A stretch of 37,895 nucleotides of DNA from NCBI GenBank assembly GCA_019410665.1, contig DXSD01000006.1, positions 1-37,895 of the forward strand, written 5' to 3'. Positions 31,893-37,895 of this stretch are shown here, piece after piece. The position numbers and the translations under genes are program-made. Position 1 is the first letter of the stretch. Every line of letters begins with the position of its first letter. The notes under the pieces are model-generated. The model was not told the DNA's origin. It ran no database searches and saw only the letters and a list, made by a program, of their open reading frames with translations. Origin of the DNA: Fusobacterium sp. (lineage in GTDB: Bacteria; Fusobacteriota; Fusobacteriia; Fusobacteriales; Fusobacteriaceae).

Positions 31893-32330
31893 ATGAAATA
31901 TTTAATAGTTTTATTTTTATTATTATCCAATATATTGATAGCAGAAACTAAGTTTGAAGATTTAAATAAGGATCATTGGGCATATCCACAGGTTCAATCC
32001 CTTATAGAAAAGGGAATAATAACAGAAAATAGATTTAGATTTGATGGAACTGAACCTATGAATAGATATGAATTTGCTTCAAATTTATCTAGAGCACTTG
32101 ATTATGTGGATTTGAAAAAAGCTAATAAAGAAGATTTAAATATATTAGAATCCCTTATGTTTGAGTTTTCACAAGAACTTAATAAAATAGGGTTTGACTC
32201 ATCAACATTTATTGATAGAATAGATACAATAAATGAAACTATTGATTTGTTAAGAGAGAGGATAAATGAGAATGAGAGAACAATATCAGAGTTAAAAAAG
32301 AGAGTAGAAGCTCTTGAAGATAAAAATTAA
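31893..32330 (+). CDS. Small SLH-domain/coiled-coil envelope protein
   Basis: A 145-residue secreted protein. Residues 1-18 are a signal peptide (MKYLIVLFLLLSNILIAE). Residues about 20-70 form one SLH domain: FEDLNKDHWAYPQVQSLIEK, then GIITEN and EPMNRYEFASNLSRALDYV. Residues about 95-143 form a heptad-rich coiled coil (IDRIDTINETIDLLRERI). In Negativicutes, Fusobacteria and Thermotogae, SLH domains on outer-membrane proteins grip the peptidoglycan layer, usually ahead of a large beta-barrel. Here the chain stops after the coiled coil, so there is no barrel and no visible C-terminal anchor. It lies 22 bp upstream of pgi. A trimeric spacer or free periplasmic partner of OmpM-like proteins is an inference. 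Confidence 0.82.
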   Translation: MKYLIVLFLLLSNILIAETKFEDLNKDHWAYPQVQSLIEKGIITENRFRFDGTEPMNRYEFASNLSRALDYVDLKKANKEDLNILESLMFEFSQELNKIGFDSSTFIDRIDTINETIDLLRERINENERTISELKKRVEALEDKN

Positions 32331-32352
32331 TAAAATTTAGGAGGAGTTTACC

Positions 32353-33705
32353 ATGAAAAAACTGTCATTTGATTACTCTAAGGCACTTGGGTATATGAAC
32401 GAAGAGGAATTAGATTTAATGAGAGCTCAAGTTCTAGCAGCTGAAGAACTATTAAAAGAGAAAAAGGGAGCTGGAAATGATTTCTTAGGTTGGATCGAGT
32501 TACCTACTAACTATGATAAAGCTGAGTTTGAAAGAATTAAAGCAGCAGCTGAAAAAATTAAAAAAGATTCAGATATTCTTCTAGTAGTAGGAATAGGAGG
32601 ATCATATTTAGGAGCTAGAGCAGCTATAGATTTCCTATCTCATACTTTCTATAACAACTTACCAAAAGATAAGAGAAAAGGAACAGAGATTTTCTATGTA
32701 GGAAATAATATCTCTGGAGTATATTTAAAGCATCTTTTAGATCTATTAGAAGGAAAGGATTACTCAATTAATGTAATCTCTAAATCAGGAACTACTACTG
32801 AACCAGCAATAGCTTTTAGAGTTCTTAAAAAGCATATTGAAGAGAGATATGGAAAAGAGGGAGCAAAGAGCAGAATATATGCTACAACAGATAAGGCAAG
32901 AGGAGCTCTTAAAAAATTAGCTGATGAGGAAGGATATGAGACATTTGTAATTCCTGATGATGTAGGAGGAAGATTCTCAGTTTTAACACCAGTTGGATTA
33001 CTTCCAATAGCTTGTGCAGGAATAGATATAGATGAGTTAATGGCTGGAGCAAGAGAAGCTCAAAATGATTATAACGCTCCATTTGAAGAAAATGATTGCT
33101 ATAAGTATGCAGCAATTAGAAATATCTTAAATAGAAAAGGTAAAAATATAGAGATGTTAATAAACTATGAGCCAAGATTACACTATTTTGGTGAATGGTG
33201 GAAACAACTATTTGGAGAGTCTGAAGGAAAAGATGGAAAAGGGTTATTCCCAGCAGCAGCAGACTTCTCTACAGACCTACACTCTATGGGACAATATATC
33301 CAAGATGGAAGAAGAGAGTTATTTGAAACAGCAGTATTAATAGGAGAGCCTGAAGCGGATATAACAATAGAAGCTGAAGAGGTAGATTTAGATGGATTAA
33401 ACTATCTAGCTGGAAAAGGAATGGATTTTGTAAATAAGAAAGCTGCTCAAGGAACATTACTTGCCCATGTTGATGGAGGAGTACCTAATTTAGTAGTAAA
33501 TGTACCAGAAGCTACTCCATTCCACTTAGGATACCTATTCTATTTCTTTGAAAAAGCTTGTGGAATGAGTGGATATATTTTAGGTGTAAATCCATTTAAC
33601 CAACCAGGAGTAGAGTCATATAAAGCTAATATGTTTGCTCTATTAGGTAAAAAAGGATATGAAAAAGAAGCTGAAATCTTAAATAAAAGATTAGAAAATA
33701 AATAG
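32353..33705 (+). CDS. pgi: Glucose-6-phosphate isomerase
   Basis: The 450-residue cytosolic enzyme that interconverts glucose-6-phosphate and fructose-6-phosphate, of the shorter Firmicutes type. VVGIGGSYLGARAAIDFL (about 76) and NVISKSGTTTEPAIAFRVLKK (about 140) bind the sugar phosphate. GGRFSVLTPVGLLPIA (about 205) and the C-terminal NQPGVESYKANMFALLG carry the remaining active-site signature, including the catalytic Glu and Lys region. The ribosome binding site is AGGAGG. It is probably co-transcribed with the SLH gene and feeds glycolysis, including hexose phosphates released by the PTS/CelF operon nearby. Confidence 0.97.
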   Translation: MKKLSFDYSKALGYMNEEELDLMRAQVLAAEELLKEKKGAGNDFLGWIELPTNYDKAEFERIKAAAEKIKKDSDILLVVGIGGSYLGARAAIDFLSHTFYNNLPKDKRKGTEIFYVGNNISGVYLKHLLDLLEGKDYSINVISKSGTTTEPAIAFRVLKKHIEERYGKEGAKSRIYATTDKARGALKKLADEEGYETFVIPDDVGGRFSVLTPVGLLPIACAGIDIDELMAGAREAQNDYNAPFEENDCYKYAAIRNILNRKGKNIEMLINYEPRLHYFGEWWKQLFGESEGKDGKGLFPAAADFSTDLHSMGQYIQDGRRELFETAVLIGEPEADITIEAEEVDLDGLNYLAGKGMDFVNKKAAQGTLLAHVDGGVPNLVVNVPEATPFHLGYLFYFFEKACGMSGYILGVNPFNQPGVESYKANMFALLGKKGYEKEAEILNKRLENK

Positions 33706-33714
33706 AGAATTTAT

Positions 33715-33758
33715 GGGGATGTTAGAAATTTCTAAAAGAGAGATTGACTAACATCCTC
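33715..33758 (+). promoter_or_regulatory. Hairpin in the pgi-mscL gap
   Basis: GGGGATGTTAG (33715-33725) pairs with CTAACATCCTC (33748-33758), with one G-U pair and a 22-nt loop. There is no T-run after it (TTATTAC follows), so it is not a standard terminator; it may be an RNA-processing or stability element, or an inefficient terminator. Confidence 0.4.
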
Positions 33759-33787
33759 TTATTACATCCAGAATTGAAGGAGAAGTT

Positions 33788-34189
33788 ATGAAATTTTTAG
33801 ATGAGTTTAAAAAATTTGCACTACGTGGTAATGTTTTTGATATGGCAGTAGGGGTTATTATTGGAGGAGCTTTTAGTAAGATAGTTTCAAGTATGGTAAA
33901 TGATATAATTATGCCTATAATAGGGATGTTAACAGGTAAAATAGATATATCTTCTTTGGAGTTTTCTCTTCCTTCTAGTATAGTAGGAGCTGATCCAGTA
34001 ATTATAAAGTATGGACAATTTTTACAAAATGTTTTAAATTTTTTGATAATAGGGATATCTGTATTTATAATGGTAAAAATTGTAAATAGATTAATAAAGA
34101 AACATGAAGAAGTAAAACCTGTTCCTAAACCTACAAATGAAGAGATTTTATTAGCAGAAATAAGAGATATTTTAAAGGAAAAAAAGTAG
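33788..34189 (+). CDS. mscL: Large-conductance mechanosensitive channel
   Basis: A 133-residue inner-membrane channel that opens under hypo-osmotic membrane tension. The N-terminus FLDEFKKFALRGNVFDMAVGVIIGGAFSKIV contains the amphipathic helix and the pore-lining TM1 with its Gly-rich packing. TM2 is at about 78-100 (FLQNVLNFLIIGISVFIMVKIVNRL), and the cytoplasmic helix ends with EEILLAEIRDILKEKK. Length is usual. Its TAG stop is embedded in the shared terminator hairpin at 34180-34213. Confidence 0.96.
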   Translation: MKFLDEFKKFALRGNVFDMAVGVIIGGAFSKIVSSMVNDIIMPIIGMLTGKIDISSLEFSLPSSIVGADPVIIKYGQFLQNVLNFLIIGISVFIMVKIVNRLIKKHEEVKPVPKPTNEEILLAEIRDILKEKK

Positions 34190-34213
34190 AGAGGAAAACC
34201 TCTCTACTTTTTT
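34180..34213. terminator. Shared terminator that contains both stop codons of converging genes
   Basis: AAAAAAGTAGAGAGG (34180-34194) pairs perfectly with CCTCTCTACTTTTTT (34199-34213) around an AAAA loop. The TAG stop of mscL (34187-34189) and the TAG stop of the celF-type gene (34204-34206, minus strand) both lie in the stem. Confidence 0.9.
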
Positions 34214-35541
34214 AAATGATGAAATTGTGGTAAATAATCCCAGTTTTGTTTTATAATCTCATCTAATATTGTTTTTGCAACAGCTCCACTTGTTACAAGA
34301 GGGTTACAAGTAAGAGCTTGTAAAGCTTTTCCATAATCTCCCTTAACAGCAGCTTCTATTGTTAATTGTTCAAAGTTTTTCATAAGTTGTAATAATCCTT
34401 TTGCTTCTAAAGGAATAGGATCTTGTGGAATTAATTCAATTCTATCTCTATACACTTTAACAGATACTTCTACAGCACTATCTTCAGGAAGGCAATCAAT
34501 TAAGTTTCCTACGTTTTTAGTAGAAATTACCATCTCTGTTCCTCTATCATTGTAAATTGCATGGATAAGTTCACAAGCTGCATCAGAATAGTATTGTCCA
34601 CCTCTTTTTTCAAGTTGCTTAGGTTTTACATTTAAGTTAGGGTCTTTATAAAGCTCAAATAGATCCTCTTCTACTTGTTTAACTTGCTCTCCTCTAGTTC
34701 CTTTTCCACTTCTATACTCAACTAACTCATCATTTAACATCTCATCAGTTAGATAGTAATATTTATGATATGGGCATGGAATCATTCCTAAATCCATAAT
34801 TTGTTCTTCTATCCAAGGTTTTCCATGTCTTAAGTTAGCAGGAACATTTTCTGTATCATATAGAACTTTTTCTAAAACCTCTTTTGTTTTGTCTTCTCCT
34901 TTGTATAGTACTTTTCTTCCCCAAACAAAGTGGTTTAGTCCTCCAAAAATCATATGTAAATCTTTCTCTTCAGCTTTTAAAACCTCAATTACAGCTTTTT
35001 TCATTCCTACAGGAACATTACAAAGCCCAGCTACTTTTATATTAGGATAATATTTAATAACAGTTTCAGTAATTATTCCACTAGGGTTTGTAAAGTTTAC
35101 TAACCAAGCATTAGGACAAAGCTCTGTCATATCTTTACAAATATCTAAAATAACAGGAATAGTTCTAAGAGCTTTAGCAAATCCACCAGCTCCATTTGTT
35201 TCTTGACCTATCATTCCAAAGCTTAAAGGAATTTTTTCATCTCTTATTCTAGCGTCTAATAATCCAACTCTAAATTGTGTAGTTACAAAGTCAGCATCTT
35301 TTAAAGCTTCTCTTCTATCAAGAGTCAAATAAACTTTCATTTTATCTTTTAATCCAGCTTTTTCAACCATTCTTTTAGCTAGATTTCCAACGATCTCAAG
35401 TTTTTCTTTCCCAGCTTCAACATCTACAAGCCATAATTCAGTAATAGGTAATTCGTGATATCTTTTTAAAAATCCCTCTATTATTTCAGGAGTATAAGAA
35501 GAACCTCCTCCAATTGTTGCAACTTTTAATTTTTTACTCAT
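34204..35541 (-). CDS. celF: 6-phospho-beta-glucosidase, GH4 family
   Basis: A 445-residue NAD+- and metal-dependent glycosidase of family GH4, which hydrolyses phosphorylated disaccharides delivered by a PTS. The Rossmann nucleotide motif GGGSSYTPEIIEGF starts at residue 11. NFTNPSGIITE (about 149), GLCNVP with the metal-binding Cys (about 172) and GLNHFVWG with the metal-binding His (about 201) are the GH4 signature. Substrate class (beta) is inferred from the cellobiose/lactose-type PTS genes in the same operon; GH4 phospho-alpha-glucosidases are also known in fusobacteria. It is the last gene of the operon, 14 bp after the IIC gene. Confidence 0.9.
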   Translation of the reverse strand: MSKKLKVATIGGGSSYTPEIIEGFLKRYHELPITELWLVDVEAGKEKLEIVGNLAKRMVEKAGLKDKMKVYLTLDRREALKDADFVTTQFRVGLLDARIRDEKIPLSFGMIGQETNGAGGFAKALRTIPVILDICKDMTELCPNAWLVNFTNPSGIITETVIKYYPNIKVAGLCNVPVGMKKAVIEVLKAEEKDLHMIFGGLNHFVWGRKVLYKGEDKTKEVLEKVLYDTENVPANLRHGKPWIEEQIMDLGMIPCPYHKYYYLTDEMLNDELVEYRSGKGTRGEQVKQVEEDLFELYKDPNLNVKPKQLEKRGGQYYSDAACELIHAIYNDRGTEMVISTKNVGNLIDCLPEDSAVEVSVKVYRDRIELIPQDPIPLEAKGLLQLMKNFEQLTIEAAVKGDYGKALQALTCNPLVTSGAVAKTILDEIIKQNWDYLPQFHHLKK

Positions 35542-35555
35542 AAAAACCTCTCCTT

Positions 35556-36890
35556 TTAATTTAAATCATCTAAAAGTGATTGTAAACTTTCCTCTTCATC
35601 TTCAGCTTGCTCCTGTTCTAAAAGCTGTTTATCATATATTTTAAAGAAAGGATAGTATATAACCATTGATAATATTATACTAAAAATTGTTAATAATGGA
35701 ACTGAAATTGAGAATCCTGAAGATAAAAATCCTGAAATTACAGGTGGAGTTGTCCAAGGAACAACAGCAAAAGGTACTTTAACAAGATTTAATTTCATCA
35801 GTGTCCAAGTTATTGTAGTTATAATTAAAGGATTTAGTATAAATGGAACCATTAATATAGGGTTCATAACTATTGGAGCACCAAAGATAACAGGCTCATT
35901 AATATTAAATAGAGATGGAGTGATAGATATTTTACCAACCTCTTTCATCTGCTTAGATTTAGCCATAAAGAACATCAAAAGAACTAAACCTATTGTTGAA
36001 CCACTTCCTCCAATATTGAAAGTTAAACTTTTAAAAGGTTCAGTAGCTAAAATAAATCCATTTCCTGCTATATTATCTAAACCTTGTTTAGCTAAAGAGG
36101 CATTATACAGAGTGTTTTCTAGCCAAATTGGACTCATAATTCCCTCTACTATAGTAGATCCATGTATTCCTGCACACCAAAGAGCCATTATCATAAATAC
36201 AGCAAAAAGTTGTCCTAAAAGAGATGTTCCAACAAATCTAAGTGGCATTCCAACAATTGTATTAACAGCATCATGTAAGTTTTTGAAATCAGTATTTACA
36301 ACTATAGATGATACAATTCCCCAGAATGTTATTGTAAAAACAGCGGGTATTAAGGACATGAAAGTTTTTGAAATAGCTGGGGGTACACTATCAGGTAGGG
36401 AGATAACTATCCCTTTAGCTACTATTTTTCTTATAATTTCAACACTGATTAAAGCTATTATAACTCCAGTAAAAAGACTTCCAGATCCTAAATAATTAAG
36501 ATTAAGTTGTCCATTTTCAGCAGTAGGCATAAGAGTTACAAAATAACTAACCAGTGCTATTATAGAGTTAGAAATAGCTAATTCTCCCATATGGTAACCA
36601 TTAGAAAGCCTATAAGCAACTCCTAAAACAGCAACAATCGCAATTATACCAAAACAACCACTAGCTATATATGAAAAATACTGTCCAAATCCACTACTTA
36701 CAAGTAGTTCTTTATAACCTGGTATTGGTAAAAATCCCAAAATTAGGAAAAGAGAACCAACAATAGTAAGTGGCATTGTCATAATGATACCATCTTTTAT
36801 TGCTACTACATGACGTTGAGAAGCAACTTTATTAGCTACAGGAACAAAATATTTTTCTAGTATACCATTAAATTTTTCAAAAAAATTCAT
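35556..36890 (-). CDS. celB: PTS transporter, cellobiose-type EIIC
   Basis: The 444-residue membrane permease domain of a lactose/N,N'-diacetylchitobiose/cellobiose-family PTS. It has about ten helices, with the N-terminal RHVVAIKDGIIMTMPLTIVGSLFLIL and the conserved loop regions FNINEPVIFGAPIVMNPILMVPF (about 330) and PWTTPPVISGFL (about 380), which carry the conserved Glu/His-type substrate site. The C-terminus ends in an acidic tail (EQAEDEEESLQSL). It stands between IIA and CelF with gaps of 20 and 14 bp. Confidence 0.93.
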   Translation of the reverse strand: MNFFEKFNGILEKYFVPVANKVASQRHVVAIKDGIIMTMPLTIVGSLFLILGFLPIPGYKELLVSSGFGQYFSYIASGCFGIIAIVAVLGVAYRLSNGYHMGELAISNSIIALVSYFVTLMPTAENGQLNLNYLGSGSLFTGVIIALISVEIIRKIVAKGIVISLPDSVPPAISKTFMSLIPAVFTITFWGIVSSIVVNTDFKNLHDAVNTIVGMPLRFVGTSLLGQLFAVFMIMALWCAGIHGSTIVEGIMSPIWLENTLYNASLAKQGLDNIAGNGFILATEPFKSLTFNIGGSGSTIGLVLLMFFMAKSKQMKEVGKISITPSLFNINEPVIFGAPIVMNPILMVPFILNPLIITTITWTLMKLNLVKVPFAVVPWTTPPVISGFLSSGFSISVPLLTIFSIILSMVIYYPFFKIYDKQLLEQEQAEDEEESLQSLLDDLN

Positions 36891-36910
36891 GACTCCTCCT
36901 TAATTTTCAA

Positions 36911-37216
36911 TTATTTTTTAATTTTATAAATCTCTATTAATTCTGTAATAAGTTCTCTTGCTAAAATTGATGTCATAAGATGGTCTTGGGCATGGACCAT
37001 AAGTAAACCAATTTCAACCTTATTCCCATCAGCTTCGTTACATATTAATTCAGTTTGAGTATGGTGTGCTTTTAAAGAAGCTTCCTTAGATTGTTCTAAA
37101 AGTTCTTGAGCCTTATCAAAATTCCCTTTTTTAGCTTCACTTAAAGCTTCAAATGCAAGACTTCTTGCTTCTCCAGCGTTTCCAACTAATTCCATTGCAA
37201 TAACTTCTATATCCAT
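36911..37216 (-). CDS. celC: PTS lactose/cellobiose-family EIIA
   Basis: A 101-residue helical EIIA domain. MELVGNAGEARSLAFEALSEAKKGNFDKA and the phosphorylation motif VHAQDHLMTSILA (about 74-86) are family hallmarks; His79 in QDHLM is the likely phospho-acceptor from HPr. It passes phosphate to the IIB protein encoded 28 bp upstream. The start is an ATG with AAGGGAG. Confidence 0.94.
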   Translation of the reverse strand: MDIEVIAMELVGNAGEARSLAFEALSEAKKGNFDKAQELLEQSKEASLKAHHTQTELICNEADGNKVEIGLLMVHAQDHLMTSILARELITELIEIYKIKK

Positions 37217-37244
37217 AATTATCTCCCTTTTCCTTCTAATTATA

Positions 37245-37559
37245 TTATTTATTTTTAAACTCTTTAATAGCTCTTAAAGCATCTTTTAATACTCCAAGTC
37301 CATCCATCATTCCATATTTTTGAGAATTTATAGTAATTACTGGAAATCTATCTCCAACTTCTGCTCTTATTTTATCCTCTAAATATTTAACTTGAGGTCC
37401 TAATAATAAAACATCAGTTGTATCAAAATGTTCTTTAGCATTTGCTTCAGCTACTGCTAATATCTCTACTGGAAAATTGTTATCCTCTGCTACTTTCTTC
37501 ATCTTATTAACCATTAAACTTGTTGACATTCCTGCACTACATACTAATAATATTTTCAT
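37245..37559 (-). CDS. celA: PTS lactose/cellobiose-family EIIB
   Basis: A 104-residue EIIB domain. The phosphocysteine is Cys7 in KILLVCSAGMSTSLMVNKM. LLGPQVKYLEDKI (about 53) and the C-terminal MDGLGVLKDALRAIKEF match the fold. It is the first gene of the operon, with AAGGAGG before the ATG and a strong promoter upstream. Confidence 0.95.
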   Translation of the reverse strand: MKILLVCSAGMSTSLMVNKMKKVAEDNNFPVEILAVAEANAKEHFDTTDVLLLGPQVKYLEDKIRAEVGDRFPVITINSQKYGMMDGLGVLKDALRAIKEFKNK

Positions 37560-37601
37560 TTAAATTCCTCCTTAAGATTTTTATGTTCTATTCACAATAT
37601 A

Positions 37602-37631
37602 ACAATATCATTTTTTTACAGTTTTTGTCAA
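37602..37631 (-). promoter_or_regulatory. Promoter of the PTS/CelF operon
   Basis: On the minus strand, consensus TTGACA (37626-37631) and TATTGT (37602-37607) are 18 bp apart, with TGA just before the -10. It lies about 45 bp upstream of the EIIB start. The rest of 37632-37773 is AT-rich divergent intergenic DNA. Confidence 0.7.
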
Positions 37632-37773
37632 ATTTCAAAAAAACTATATATTTTTTCGTCTATTTATTTTATAATATATTGAAGAATACAAAAATAAATA
37701 TATATATTTCGCTTAAAATATATAAATACTAAAAAAACTTTTTTAATTTTTTTTGTTTTTTAGGAGGAAGTAG

Positions 37774-37895
37774 ATGATATATGAGATAGAAAATCTTAAT
37801 GATAAGTTAAATAATGGAAATTTTTTTCTAAAACTTAATAATAATTTAAGTAAAAATGAGGGATTATTTCTAAATTTAATAATACAAGTCTATTC
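37774..37895 (+). CDS. Start of an unidentified gene, cut by the window edge
   Basis: An ATG preceded by TTAGGAGGAAG opens a frame that runs to the end of the window (40 full codons). It begins MIYEIENLNDKLNNGNFFLK and continues with LSKNEGLFLNLI. It is Asn- and Lys-rich with no recognisable motif in this part. Because it is divergent from the PTS operon, a transcriptional regulator of that operon is a reasonable guess, but nothing in the 41 residues proves it. Confidence 0.6.
   Translation, partial: MIYEIENLNDKLNNGNFFLKLNNNLSKNEGLFLNLIIQVY

Noticed and set aside
35920..36495. 191-codon plus-strand frame opposite the PTS EIIC gene
   Set aside because: Antisense shadow of a hydrophobic transporter gene, without ribosome binding site.

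Overview
The window is very AT-rich bacterial DNA. Its protein set points to Fusobacterium: AGGAGG-type ribosome binding sites, a six-gene Rnf ferredoxin:NAD+ oxidoreductase operon in the order rnfC-D-G-E-A-B, a small envelope protein with an S-layer-homology (SLH) domain, a single-chain iron-sulfur L-serine dehydratase and a lactose/cellobiose-type PTS with a GH4 phospho-glucosidase. The breadth of sugar metabolism suggests the F. varium/ulcerans/mortiferum side of the genus. That placement is inferred from gene content and was not tested by alignment.

Layout. (1) 158-1994, minus strand: a secreted endonuclease/exonuclease/phosphatase-family protein and an IclR-type regulator. (2) 2230-7790, plus strand, divergent from the regulator: a sugar-acid operon with a KdgT-like permease, a two-subunit UxaA/SuyAB-type dehydratase or lyase, a fumarylacetoacetate-hydrolase-family enzyme, a DapA/KDG-aldolase-family lyase and an iron-dependent alcohol dehydrogenase. 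A perfect 14-bp palindrome lies in its leader. (3) 7791-8388: no intact gene. It holds terminators and a small transposase-like remnant enclosed by an exact 19-bp inverted repeat. (4) 8389-13427, minus strand: the complete rnf operon with its own promoter. (5) 13523-27866, minus strand: a long co-directional housekeeping run. In transcription order it reads yaaA-like S4 protein, recF, DUF721/DciA-like, remB-like, gyrB, gyrA, a tandem Usp-like protein, a YfcE-type phosphoesterase, pheS and pheT. A strong terminator follows pheT, and then come an acyltransferase-3 membrane protein, sdaA and pth. (6) 27867-30277: a truncated MntA-like nucleotidyltransferase remnant, a YqhD/Bdh-type alcohol dehydrogenase and a DUF1275 membrane protein. 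(7) 30337-34189: a MATE exporter (minus strand), then an SLH/coiled-coil protein, pgi and mscL (plus strand). (8) 34204-37559, minus strand: a cellobiose-type PTS operon (IIB-IIA-IIC-CelF). The first 41 codons of a divergent gene follow at the right edge.

How the genes fit together. The sugar-acid operon can be read as import of an aldonate- or ketodeoxy-type acid, dehydration, aldol cleavage to pyruvate plus an aldehyde, and disposal of the aldehyde by the alcohol dehydrogenase. The exact substrate cannot be read from sequence. Rnf couples ferredoxin oxidation to ion pumping and NADH formation, which suits a fermenter of amino acids and sugars; L-serine dehydratase supplies pyruvate. The recF-gyrBA block resembles the Bacillus-type replication neighbourhood but lacks dnaA and dnaN here.

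The observations most worth a second look are the sugar-acid operon with its palindromic operator, the inverted-repeat-bounded remnant at 7820-8328, a potential alternative-hairpin leader in front of the DUF1275 gene, the unannotated MntA-like remnant at 28010-28285, the barrel-less SLH/coiled-coil protein, and the non-acidic GyrA quinolone-pocket residue. I found no CRISPR array, tRNA, rRNA or intact mobile element.
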